DNA of 64,000 nt. Source: Sordariomycetes sp. S80-01Y. Taxonomy: Eukaryota > Ascomycota > Sordariomycetes. The notes beneath the pieces were generated by a model that was not told where the DNA came from, did no database searches, and worked only from the letters and a program-made list of their open reading frames with translations. Of this stretch, positions 21,161 to 31,780 are shown in pieces. The DNA lies in assembly GCA_037042185.1 (NCBI GenBank), contig JAXQJY010000033.1, positions 3,720,001-3,784,000 on the forward strand, given 5' to 3'. Every line of letters starts with the position of its first letter. Position 1 is the stretch's first letter. The position numbers were made by a program, and so were the translations under genes.

Positions 21161-22027
21161 TGCGTGCATATTGATTGCTCTCAGAGGCTGTATTGAGAAA
21201 ATCGTACACTCGTTCGAACAATTCTTGTCTACACGTAGGCGAGAGCGACTATCTTGCTCGAGTCGAAAGGCTGATTCGTGAGATGAAACTTCTGGCGTGC
21301 ATCTTTATCTTCTCTGTTCAGCTTGAGGTAGCGCATCTCGTTTTGTTTCCAGGATCATTACTCCTGGCTTTCTTTCCAACACAGATGCCGTGCTCAGAAT
21401 GCGGTTCCGGACTCATGCGTGAACCTGGACTCATAAACTCCTGAGAGGGTCGATCGATTTCGACCGGCGCTTTGGAACTGTCGGCACAGCGCTGCACCTG
21501 CTGCGGAACCAGACCACGGACCAAAGAGGGCGCCTGTCCCATCAGAAACCTACTCAAAGATATCCTAGTCGAATATATGGGCATAGTGGAGCGAGCCCAA
21601 ATTCATGAGAGTCCGGCACCCGGCTCCGGAGCTCCGGTAAAGGACCCACAGCTCCGATGCTGCCGCTCCGGCCAGAGACGGAGGACCGTCAACGCCGGCT
21701 GGAGACGTTGACGATGAATGACATCGCCGTGGCAATGTTTGATGTTTCAGGGTGAGCTGTCAAACGTGACACACGCGTGGTTTCTTCAGCCGTGGCAAAC
21801 ATCCGGCGTGCTCTTGCTGGTGCTTCGAGGTGCGGTCACACATTTGTTCGCACGTGTTGGGAGCCTGACGAGTCTTGCTAGATGGATCACAGAGGTGTCA
21901 TTTTCAAAGGTTCTGGGTTTCGGTAGACAATCAACTGAAAGATGCCGCGAATTCAATATCTATACAAAGCAACGCTGATCATACAGTCATATCGTCATCC
22001 ATGTGCCGCAGCACCCGTCCCATGCCA
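21161..22027. other. Intergenic region between convergent genes
   Basis: 3' ends of the GlnRS gene and of the small minus-strand gene. An open frame at 21472-21711 has no support from motifs. Confidence 0.5.
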
Positions 22028-22288
22028 CTACCACCTCTTTGTGTAGTCGCTCTGCTTCTGCACCTTGATGCCCTTGGCGGCATAGGCCTTGCGCTCCTGC
22101 TTTTCCCTCTTCTTCAGGTCACTGTTGTAGGCAGGCGTAGCCATGTACTCGCTCTTGGGGCTGGTCGTCGTTAGCACTGGACGGAGAAGAGGGATGGCTA
22201 GTGGAAGCACTTACCGAGCAGTCCAGCCTTGGTTGTCGTCGATGTAGCCCCACCAGTGCTCTTCCTCGTCTTTGGAGCCGAAACACAT
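22028..22288 (-). CDS. Small conserved-looking protein, 68 residues, unknown function
   Basis: Two exons on the minus strand: 22288-22215 and 22160-22028, joined across a 54-bp intron (GTAAGT..CCAG) with a CTAAC branch site. The product starts MCFGSKDEEEHWWGYIDD and continues with a Lys/Arg/Tyr-rich half ending DYTKRW. It has no signal peptide or membrane segment and is highly charged; the first half is acidic and aromatic, the second basic. A TATAAA box lies 150 bp upstream, followed by an A/C-rich leader of the kind seen on strongly expressed fungal genes. Perfect donor, branch and acceptor, together with the frame, support a real gene although I recognise no family. A stress- or sporulation-related role would be guesswork. 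Confidence 0.78.
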
Positions 22289-22437
22289 GTTGGATGCTGT
22301 GTGGGATTTGATGGATATGTGTGCTGAAGTGATAGGAGTGTTTGTCTCGTGTGGTGTTTGGGTTGTGGTACTTTGAGATAGTGTTGATGAGTGTGATGTT
22401 TCGAGAAAGAAGTGAGGGAACTTCGAGGGGCACAGCA

Positions 22438-22443
22438 TTTATA
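22438..22443 (-). promoter_or_regulatory. TATA box of the 68-residue protein gene
   Basis: TATAAA on the minus strand, 150 bp before the ATG, followed by a pyrimidine- then A/C-rich leader without any ATG. Confidence 0.6.
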
Positions 22444-23016
22444 GATGATCCTCCTCTCCAAACCAACATCGTACCACACCCTCACCAGGAGGTGTTGGTT
22501 GGTGAGAATGGCTGTGCCGGCAAGACGTAGCCCCCACTTGCGTCACAGGTCGCTGCTGGATGCAGGGTCTCCCAACGCCCATCCCGCCGATCCCACGGCC
22601 TGGCCAATGGCACTCGTCGACCGCACAGCGCTCCGCCAACAAGGCGGCCCCTGCTGTAAGTGATCGACAGCCAACGTTGCCGTGATCTTCGGGCTGGTGT
22701 CGCAATGCTCCCTTGAGCCACGGGGGGATCATCTATCGAACGCGTGTCGAAGTGCTGGCTTGGGCGTCCCGCAGCGGAAACCAGAATAAGGTTGTGGGGA
22801 CTGAGGCTTGGGAGACAAGGGGAATCTCGTTGCCTTCGAACTGCCCCTGAGGCTGAGCGCGGGTGCACATGATGATTTGACGGTGTTGAAGGGGAAAGAT
22901 CACATTGTGGCTTTGTCCCAATCTGGGTGACTGGCAGCATCATACTCGCAACTCTACTCGGCATTGCCGTGGCTCACTATACTGACTGTATCACATCTGA
23001 CTTAATTGTTGCGGTG
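22444..23016. other. Intergenic region upstream of the small gene
   Basis: Promoter of the small gene and 3' region of the methyltransferase gene. No further gene seen. Confidence 0.5.
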
Positions 23017-23874
23017 CTACTTGTGGCATACCGCAATGATGCCATCCATGGGTAGCCCGAAGCCCCTTTCGCCGTCGTTCATGGTGTACTCGTGGGCTGC
23101 GCGGCCCACAGCATCCTCCAGAGCCGCGGCGAACTTCTGCGAATCCTCCTCGGACCAACCTTCCAGGACTAATTCTTTGTAGGAGTCAAACACCAGTTCA
23201 CACAGCGCCTTCTTCGTCGGCGCGCCGTAGTAGACGCGGTGGGAACTCATCTCCACTATTTTGAACCCTCCATCATCCCGCATGCACTTCTCAATGTGCT
23301 CCGCGTCGAACCACTCAGCCGAGATCGGGAGCTTGAAAGGGGTGTCGTCGGGGTGGACAGCACGCTGCGCAGGCCGGATGCCGTCCTCCACAGTCCCCAG
23401 GCGCGACCAAGACGTGACGATGGCCAAGCCGCCTTGCCTGAGTGTCCGGTAGAGCTCCTTCGCGCCATCGGCAGGCGATCTGAAGAAGAGGAGGCCGAGG
23501 TTCGTGAAGCTGTGTGAGAAGTACTCATCCGGAAACTCGAGCAGCTCGCCCGGCATGACGCCGTACTTGACGTTCGGGTTGTGGGACAGCTTGGCCCTCG
23601 CCACCTCGACCATGTTGGCCGCGGCGTCGACGACGTGGATCTGGGCGTCGGACCCGTTCTGCAGGATCTGCTCCGTGACAAAGGCAGTGCCGCAGGCGTT
23701 GTCCAGCACGACGGCGTCCGGGCTGCTGAGGGAGGGGTTGATGGTCGTCTTGACCTGCGGTAGCGACAAGATATGCCGGGCCATGGCCTTGGTGCAGCCC
23801 CCGGTCACCTCTTCGTAGCGCCGCGCTACCTCGTCGAAGTGGCTTGCAGCCGAATCCTGCCCTGTGTGCGCCAT
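23017..23874 (-). CDS. Class I SAM-dependent methyltransferase
   Basis: Intronless, 285 residues from the ATG at 23874 (AAGATGG context; the open frame extends 48 bp further up but without another ATG). Rossmann methyltransferase: motif I VVLDNACGTAFVTE at about residues 56-69, the acidic end of strand 2 at HVVDAAANMV, motif II/III around PDEYFSHSFTNLGLLF and motif IV at LRQGGLAIVTSW. No signal or membrane segment, so probably cytosolic. It resembles the Methyltransf_11/25-type enzymes often found with secondary-metabolite genes, but no synthase or tailoring gene lies nearby. The substrate cannot be inferred. Confidence 0.88.
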   Translation of the reverse strand: MAHTGQDSAASHFDEVARRYEEVTGGCTKAMARHILSLPQVKTTINPSLSSPDAVVLDNACGTAFVTEQILQNGSDAQIHVVDAAANMVEVARAKLSHNPNVKYGVMPGELLEFPDEYFSHSFTNLGLLFFRSPADGAKELYRTLRQGGLAIVTSWSRLGTVEDGIRPAQRAVHPDDTPFKLPISAEWFDAEHIEKCMRDDGGFKIVEMSSHRVYYGAPTKKALCELVFDSYKELVLEGWSEEDSQKFAAALEDAVGRAAHEYTMNDGERGFGLPMDGIIAVCHK

Positions 23875-24590
23875 CTTAATGCTCCTGTCGGGTGATGCTC
23901 GCACAGTAAGAAGCGAATTCAATATGCGTCAAGGTCTCGAGCGTCGGCGTCACTAAACAGCGCGAACCTTGGTAGCCGGGGAGTCCAGCAGCTTCACCCA
24001 AACCCCGCATGGTTTCTGCGGGGTTGGATCTGTGGGGAAGCCGAAGAGCTATAGGGCTCTCGATGAACTTAGGAGAGTCCGTACTATTTTCCTTGTTGCG
24101 TTGTTTACTCGAATTGCATTGGTTGCAATTGATTCATCTCAGCTACATCCAACGTTTAGGGTTTATGGTGCATGGTGCTTACACCGACCATTGAGCTACC
24201 ACGTCACAGTCGAAGGGGGCCAAGAGGGAAGACATTGTGACGGTGACTAGCAAATTCCATCCGTCGTCATAAATTGAGCCATTGTACTGCAGAACCTGAT
24301 AATAATCACGGATTGAGAGGCCGTATTTCAGTTGTCATGCGAGAACACTTCTTTCCTCGCATGCAGATGGACTTGGCCTCCCCTAAACAAGACTTCTCAA
24401 AGCCTATCATCACTGCTAAATCTCCAATTTCGTCGTCGATATGGACAAAAAGGCCTTGGAGAACCGTGAGAAGAAGCAGAGGCTACTCAAAGTCTCCCAC
24501 GCGTGCGCAGACAGGACAGGCTCGACGGCCACCGAGTGCGAACCCTTTGCCGACCTCTTTCAGGGGCTAGACGATGACCCCCCCCGAACT
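23875..24590. other. Divergent promoter region
   Basis: Lies between the minus-strand methyltransferase and the plus-strand membrane protein. No gene supported. Confidence 0.45.
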
Positions 24591-24597
24591 TCATATA
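24591..24597 (+). promoter_or_regulatory. TATA-like box before the doubtful membrane-protein gene
   Basis: CATATAAAC about 70 bp before the ATG at 24664, the main reason for choosing that start. Confidence 0.4.
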
Positions 24598-24663
24598 AAC
24601 CGCCCGATAGGCAGAAAGCAGAATTCAGGCTCAACTGTCTACCTCAATGTCGTCGGGAGTCAA

Positions 24664-25423
24664 ATGGTTGAGCAAGAGGCACCGAAGCCATCTTTGACGG
24701 ACGGGTGGGAGTCAGATCTAGTGTCTTCCCGAAGCTCGAGCCCCTTCGAAGTGGTCCATGATGAAGCCGGTGGGGATCTGAGAAGAACGCCATCCCTTGA
24801 AGATTACTACCCAAGGCCTTTGTAAGCTTATGGAGGACGGATGGGCCTGATGACTTAGCGTCCGAATTTAGCTAACCGCTCGCAAGAAGTACCGGGATGC
24901 CACACCTAAGCAGCCGCGATGCGCCTCCCGAGAGCCGCCCACTAGCCAGGAACCCCACAGTTCGTCCCAGACGGCCGTCGTCACCGAGACCGCCAATTCG
25001 TCCTCCTACAAGGATGCCACTATTGGGTTGGCGGTGGTGCTGGGGGTTGTCGCGCTCGCTGCTCTCCTCGGCATCTTGTGGCTGCTGAAGAAGAATAGAG
25101 AGCTCTCATCACAGCTTGCGCAGAACCAGCAGCCGACACACGCTCAGATGCAGCAGACACCGCAATCGCAGTACATGGACCCGTACCTTCAGGAGCAAGA
25201 GGACGAACGGAGGACCGAGATCACGTCAGCGTCGTCGCCGAGCCACGGACATTCAGCTTTCACACCATACAAGCCGCCGACCTCTCCCAGCGTGCCCGAG
25301 ATCGACGGCAATCACCATCGATATTCCGAGCTGGACGCTACGAGTACGCAGCATCGAAGCTACGGACCGGCGTCGCCAGACCTGGACCGGTCGATGAGCG
25401 GCACCCCAATGCAGTCTCCGTAA
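24664..25423 (+). CDS. Single-pass membrane protein, gene model uncertain
   Basis: Proposed exons 24664-24821 and 24946-25423. The first encodes an acidic, Ser-rich stretch (MVEQEAPKPSLTDGWESD, later SSPFEVVHDEAGG and EDYYPRP) and ends at a good donor GTAAGC. The second encodes a Ser/Thr-rich stretch, a clear membrane helix (ATIGLAVVLGVVALAALLGI) with a basic stop-transfer (WLLKKNREL), and a Gln/Pro/Ser-rich cytosolic tail. The acceptor used (ACTAG at 24941-24945) is the nearest one that keeps frame. A better branch/acceptor pair (CTAAC then CGCAAG, ending at 24886) breaks the frame. So the model may be wrong, or the gene may be damaged. The layout resembles fungal surface sensors that have lost their ectodomain. 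Confidence 0.4.
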
Positions 25424-26425
25424 AGCTGCATCGAAACGACGAGGACTTTGACTACTTGAGCCTGGGATGGCCAGTTGAGGCTTCTGGCAACTGCGAAGTT
25501 TCAGCTTGGCGAGGTGCTGGGCGCATGAGGCGCATGCTACAGCATTGGGAGACGGACCCGTTGAGGATCTCGGTGCGATGTTCGTAATGAGGCACATGTT
25601 TCGTCAACGGACGTCCCAGACAACGAGAAGGACGTCATATCGAATTAATGAAATACAATCAGAAGCAATGTTGATTTCGATCGTGTCGTTGTGAGGTCAC
25701 CCTCGGACCCGCATGATTTCATGATAGAGTCGTCAGCGTCATGACCCTGCACGTCAGTCTGATTTACCTACAAGGAGACATCGTGAGCTTTGCGGCTTGC
25801 CATGACCAAAGTAATATAATACAGAAGCTTTCAAATTAATTAATTTTTTATTTTTAGCAACGAAGCTGTGGCAGACTTAACTAGAATTGTGGACTTGCAG
25901 TCTGCTGATTGAGATAGACCGCATGAGAACCGGAACACTGTGGGAGACGATTCTAGTCTCAGCTATAAGCTATTTTCTGTCCCTGATTCCTGGTGCAGCA
26001 ATTAGCTTACCCTACCTCTACAGATCGCCATTGAGGCTGCCGGAGCTCAGCTCCGGTCACGATCCTCCACAACTAGGCCAGGGGCACCCCACACGTGCGG
26101 CAACGGACAGTGGTGACGAATAAACCCCTGAACCAGGACGTCACGACACGAAATAAGACCACTCACTCGGTCCAACTGAAGGTCACTGGGCTTGGGCTTG
26201 CTTTTCGCGAGGGGGAGATCGAACGATGCTGGACTCCGAAGAATGACGACGTCGAGAAGGGAGAATACATGACGTCCATGACCTGCTTGCTGTACCACCG
26301 GTAAGATCTATAAGAACCTGAGGGAAGGGCAGCTTTTCTTGGAGCTTTTTCAAACTAGATCAAACACTTCTTCAACGCAATAATCACCAGTAGCAACCCT
26401 AAGTTTCTCTCAGCAATAATTCAAC
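25424..26425. other. Intergenic region and Con-10 promoter
   Basis: Contains an AT-rich patch near 25835-25855. Upstream of the next gene there is a CACGTG at 26092 and an AGGGG element, which resembles a yeast stress-response element, near 26080. No gene seen. Confidence 0.45.
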
Positions 26426-26700
26426 ATGGCCGACAACGACAACCCCGGAAACTTCGCCAACCGGTAAGCTCATCACCGTTCAGGCTGGTTCCATGCGAAC
26501 TAATCATCTCTAGTCCTAAGGAGGAGGTGCAGAATATCGCTCAGAAGGGCGGTCAGGCCAGTCATAAAGGTGGTTTTGCTAGCATGGATGCCGACAAGCA
26601 GAAGGAGATTGCCTCGAAGGGTGGGCAGCAGTCCTCGGGATCTTTCGAGCCTGGCAGTGAGAAAGCGAAGGAGGCGGGTCGTAAGGGCGGATCTAACTAA
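26426..26700 (+). CDS. Con-10-like KGG-repeat stress/conidiation protein
   Basis: Two exons, 26426-26463 and 26514-26700, with a 50-bp intron (GTAAGC..CTCTAG); 74 residues. Very hydrophilic and Gly/Lys/Ser-rich, with four KGG units (QKGGQ, HKGGF, SKGGQ, RKGGS) of the stress-induced repeat shared by Neurospora Con-10 and bacterial GsiB-like proteins. Such proteins accumulate in conidia, under light and in stress, and probably protect cells against desiccation. The length is close to Con-10. A TATA-like CTATAAG sits about 118 bp upstream of the start. The intron right after the first 12 codons is conserved in position in relatives as far as I recall. Confidence 0.9.
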
Positions 26701-27005
26701 AGGACTTGTGCCCATCACGAGATCATTTCATGAATTCATCTTATTGAGTTATTGACTTTCCGATCATGTTGCAAAATTGGCCATGTGTGAAATTGAGATA
26801 GCAAGCCCAATTTTAGAACATTCTTCAATCATGTCAGTCATTCCTCTTTAACAATAATACCTACATTGCCTTGTCATTCTTCCATTACACTCCATCCACA
26901 CACAGTTCACGTCCCCTAATACCAACATCGTACTACGCTCCCCTCAAACGGAATCGCACACAGTCAACATGAGAAGCTTTCCTGATGTGAGGCTCCAAAT
27001 CGATC
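26701..27005. other. Convergent intergenic region
   Basis: 3' ends of the Con-10-like gene and of the CAX-family gene; nothing else seen. Confidence 0.5.
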
Positions 27006-28539
27006 TTACGCCTCGAGTTGTCCATTGATGAGCTGCTGCAGGTGACGCAGCGTATCGACGGTCATGGTGACGTTGACGACCTTTGCGCCCTCCAAGCCAT
27101 TCGAGGTCGCTACGTCCGGGTTGGGGTAGTACCAGCACGCGATGGCAATAATGACATAGATTACCTGCAATTGTCAGTCGGAATCATTAAGAAGTAGCAC
27201 GCGATGACTTACAACGAGCAATGCGCCCTCCAGCCAGTTAGACTCGCCATCGCGGAGGAAGTTCCCGACCACCAGAATGGAAAGGACAAGCAGCGCAATC
27301 ATGAAGATTTCAAAGTTGAGGTCCATGGGCTTGCCGATGGCCCAGGCGATGATGACGATAAGAGGGCCGTTGAACAGAGCGGTCTGGATGGAGGGCCCCA
27401 GGCAATGGTACAGGGCGACGTTGATCACGCCATCTGAGATTGTTAGTGTTTTGAATCCGATGAACTCGAGACTACTCACCCCATGCTTCATCGATAGCTG
27501 TCAGGTGCTCGGCGGCCTTCTCAACGAGCGGCAACAGGATCAGGCCGAGGAATTGATCAGGAATTCCGCTCTCCACCACATGCTCGATCTTCTCGACAAG
27601 CAAGACCAACAGAATGGCTACCAAGACCAGCGCGATGACTATAGCCAGGATTGCCTCGGTCATGGTGAACTTGGGCTTCTCCATATCATTTTCCCGATCG
27701 GCATCGCGGTGCTCATCCATCTCAATGACCTCGTCGAAGATGCTGTGCTGGCTGCTGACCTGGTACCAGATGTAGAAGGCGAAAGCCACAATGAGAGCAA
27801 TCGAAGTAGCTTGGCTGATGCGAAGGACATCCTCCTGCAGCTTCCCCTCAGTGAACTTCTCATGGAGGACACCCAGTCCGGGGATGTCTGCAATGGTTTC
27901 CTGCTTGAGCGCAGAGTAGAAGGCGCTGGGGATGAGGAGACCAAAGGCGGCAACGAGGAGCAGCCCCGTGCCAACTTCCGAGACAATTGCGTGGAATTTC
28001 TGGGTGGCTTGACGCAGACCACCGAAGAAGAAGCACAGGCCGAGACACAGCAGGAGGTTGGTCAAGATGCTGCCCAGGATTGCCGCCTGGATGATGGGGA
28101 TCAAATTGCCCTCGTCGCCGTTGCCCTCGTGCTCATTGTGCTTGGCGATCAAGACGACAAACAGAATGATCTCAATGATGGACCCGAAAGTGGTCTCGAT
28201 GAGGATGCCGGCGACCTTGGGCATCTTCCTGGCGAACTCCTGGCCCGCAAAGCCCAAGAGATTCGCCGACGGGATCACGGCGATGTAGGCCGTCGCAAAC
28301 TTCCAGAGGTGCATGCCGGGGAAGAAGTGCAGGATGATCGTGAGGGGCACGAAGGGCCAGAGGATGTTGACCAGCATCGAGGCCGTGCAGGAGCTGCGCC
28401 AGAGGACGTAGAAGAAGTGGCTGGGGTGAAAGCCGCTGCGGCCGCTCTCACCCTCGTGCGCGACGGCGATGCCATTGGATTCTCCAGTCGGCAGCAACGG
28501 CGAGGACTCGCCGTGACGATGATCGCTCCTGTTGGCCAT
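27006..28539 (-). CDS. Vacuolar CAX-family cation/H+ exchanger, variant motifs
   Basis: Three exons on the minus strand: 28539-27480, 27433-27213, 27164-27006, with introns of 46 and 48 bp; 479 residues. About eleven membrane helices in the CAX arrangement: an N-terminal charged tail, two homologous halves and an acidic loop between them (DEVIEMDEHRDADREND). CAX proteins export Ca2+ or Mn2+ into the vacuole in exchange for protons. The signature helices are present but altered: the first repeat reads GSIIE at 119-123 instead of GNxxE, and the second EKAAEH at 340-345 where relatives have GNAAEH. The glutamates remain, but both metal-binding asparagines are gone. I recall similar variants in other moulds, so this may be a distinct subfamily rather than a defect. 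Classic transport activity is uncertain. Confidence 0.88.
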
Positions 28540-31500
28540 GATGAAGGCGTTGGGGATGCTGAGGAGGTCAATTGAGGGGATGGGGGGGAGGTTGCAGGAG
28601 GGAAAAGCTGGAAAAGGTGGCGGTGACGGGACGGCCTCCAGTTCAGCTCGCCGCAGCGTAGTGACGCTATCGTGACTGAGACCCGCGCGGGCTCCCACTT
28701 CCCGAAGTGGTTAAGGTGCCATCGACCCGTGCGACCCTGAAAGCGAATCGGCTGTGCGCCAGGGATGTGGGGTTGCGCGTGTCTTGGATGCGTGTTCCCT
28801 TGAGCGTGATAGCACTGCTAAGTACGAATTCCAGCAGATAATCAGTTTATTAACAGTGCTGTGGTGCTACAGTCGTCCAGCCATTACCACTGGTGGCTTG
28901 CCGTACCGCAACTAACCTGCATGCGAGCAAAGCGGACGAGCAATTTGTTTCACCGGGTGGCTACACTTGATGAAAACGAAAGAAAATCAAGCTTCTTCTT
29001 CACTTTATGAATTGGCAGCATACATTCTCGTTCCGTGTAGAGCAGATAGTATTCAGTCTCAAGGAGATGCGCGTCGGCATTTCTTCGCTTTGACGCCTCC
29101 CTTTGAATGTAAAAACGTTTCTATCCACGGAATTCTTGAGTAACCTTCCTTTTGGCACTGACAAAGCTGGCTTTGCTGACCGCCTGGTCTGTAGCTACGT
29201 CGCCTGCCAGCCCCGCTGTGAAGATGTTAGATCGCCCAGCTGTGGATTCAGCAGTCCGGTATATGAACGATCTGATCGGCTGATCAAATCTGCATCCTGT
29301 GATTCCAGGACGATTTTTCACCTCGGTTTATAGAAGAACTCGCTGTTCTTTCCGACTTTTCAAATAATCCGTTCGGGGAAGTGGGTAGAAGTCACCACGG
29401 GAGGATAAACCAGGCGCTCAGCAAGTCAGGGACTTGTCTCAACGTAACGTGATCCATCTACCGGTAATCACTTGGCTAGGTGAGAGGGCTTGGTATTCAT
29501 TGATGGAGGCTTTTGAGAGCTATTCAACATCCTCGTAGCAGGTATGTGATGCGTGTGGTGTACTTCGCTGATGTAAGTATCTTGGTCTTCCACCAGTGGC
29601 CATAGTAGCACGCTACCGTCCAACTAGATCCACGGCATTAAAAGGTCCCAACTGAGTATAATGCATGAGTCTAATTTAATAGAACCCTCAGACAAAGTAG
29701 AAAGTCACCCCTCTTGAACAGCGTCCATTAGCCTAAGCCATCCGTCCAAGTGACTGCCGTCCCCAAGATCCAGGCTCCACACCTCGCCTCCAACGCCTCG
29801 AAGCCGGAATACAAGCGGCTCCAACCTTGACTTACACGTATCGCCGACTCGGGGCCAGTCATTGGACAGTCATGGATCTGCAGTCCTTCGCACAAGCTAC
29901 CTCCTGACATGTTGGTCTGCTTTACCAGCTTTGCCCGGCATAGACCTCACGTCGGGCTCTGCGGCGTGTCAAATCACCCAATCCCGCCTATAGGCACCAC
30001 CTGGACATAGAACAAAGACTACGCCAAGCGAACCTGACACCACTTACACGAACTGAATACTAACTTCCATATAATTCCCACGCGGGTATTTCTGGTGAAG
30101 CGCCGTCGACCCATGTCGCCCCAACGCTCCCTCAGACGCAGGCACCGAGTTAAGACCTGTGCGCCAAGTACGAGCTGAAAGAATGCACCAGCGCGACTTC
30201 ACCCCGTCATGGTCCCCTCGCTTGCGCATGGCTCGTCGCCTGCCTCGACCAGTGGTCAGCGGACTGGTCGAAGAGCCACGGGCTGCCACCTTCAGCAACT
30301 GAATAGAACAACACAATTGACCGGCTGAACTGTCATGGCCGCGACCCACGATGACGCTAGGAGCGCAGCGTAGTCCGAACTGCTCTTAGTGAACTTTCTA
30401 CGTAGTTCCGATGTGCCTCGCCTCACAATAACATCTGCCGTCTTTTCTGCCCCATCGGCGACCAACTAAGTCAACTTGTCAGGGTAGCACCCAGGGAGAT
30501 CCTCTTGGCCAAGTGGCCCAGCCCAATACGACCTGGGCGGCATCAGCATCTCAGCCGCGGGCCGCCGCCATTCGCACTTTGGGCAAGCCACGGCACCTCG
30601 CCCAGCTTCCCACATGGTCGTAGCCTGCTTTTCGATGAGAAAGGTCATCAAAAGCCGAGCGAGCCTGCTTCTGGTCGGCAACTCTTCTTTTCGGAACCAA
30701 TCCCCTCGACCCCTCGTTCGCATCCAGGCTGTCGGGGCGCTAATTCCTGGGGATGCGCTAGCCCGTTGGGACGCCGCGGAGGGCAGGGTGCGCCCAAGGC
30801 AGCAGTTTAAGAAGATCAGGACAATATCGCGGTTGGCTACGCTGCGGTGAAGGGGTCAAGAGGGAAAAGATGGAGGGCTGTTGGTTTTGCATTTGCACGG
30901 AGCCGAGGGCGGTCTGCTCCGAGCGAAAGAGATTTTGCCTCCCTCGCCCTCGACCGCTCGGATGAAAGTGAAAATAATAGGTGATCGATGGGCTCTGACA
31001 TGCATTGCGACGACGCTGCGCCGCGCTGGGAACACCCGCCCCAGGATATGACGCCAGCAGGCCCGGGATAGTCATCATTGGTAGCTGTGCTGGGCAGGAG
31101 AGTCAGCAGACTGTTACAGAGGTTACAGAGATTTGCCTCGGACGGCATTGGCGGCAGCAACATGGAGCAGCTGGAGCGAAGGATCGCGTCACGGAGTCTA
31201 AGGCCCAGTCAAGTTAACATTGATCAAGCCAGGTCAGATCAAGTCAAGTCACATCGGCCAGGAACCACGCTTGCCACGCCACGAGCGAGAGCGAAACCCG
31301 CATTGTCTCCCCACCGCTTCCCCTCCGCCCCGGATTTCCAGGGCCACCGCACCACCGCCAGGCCTTGAACTGCCTGGATCGATGAATCACAGGCGCTGTT
31401 GCACACGTGGACCCCACCCATCCATCCCGCCTCCAGGCTTTTCCCAGCTTCCTTCTATTCCCCCCCTTCCCCTCCGCAGGGCAGCGCCTCTCAGCACAGC

Positions 31501-31780
31501 TCACCGATCGTGCATCGCGCCCAGCATGGACCCAGCAGGGGGACCCCGTACTCCCTACTCCTTCGAGTCCTTTGCTGCTGTTATATGACCGACCGCCTCT
31601 GCTCCCGGTGCGGCTGGTCACGTTTGCGTCCTGACACTCATCTCGCTTCCCCCATCCCACGCCTGTTGACCATGTGTTTTGGTGAATCACATTCCTTTTG
31701 CCACGTTTCATGACCCCATCTGTCCCTTTCCCACTGACTGTGTGGACGGCGGGGAAAAAGACGTCTTGAGTGAGACCAAT
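28540..31780. other. Intergenic region, 3.2 kb
   Basis: Largest gap in this half of the window. Frames at 29728-30349 and 30466-31163 have no motifs or splice logic. No terminal repeats or target-site duplications were seen. About 31400-31780 is pyrimidine-rich and is probably the promoter and leader of the next gene. Confidence 0.5.

Noticed and set aside
23017-23874. Secondary-metabolite cluster around the methyltransferase and dehydrogenase
   Set aside because: No polyketide synthase, peptide synthetase, terpene cyclase or pathway regulator lies between 15 and 29 kb.
27277-28575. 432-codon open frame on the plus strand
   Set aside because: Exact antisense of the CAX-family gene; the protein is Asp/Glu/Gln-rich, typical of the shadow of a codon-biased gene, and has no motif.
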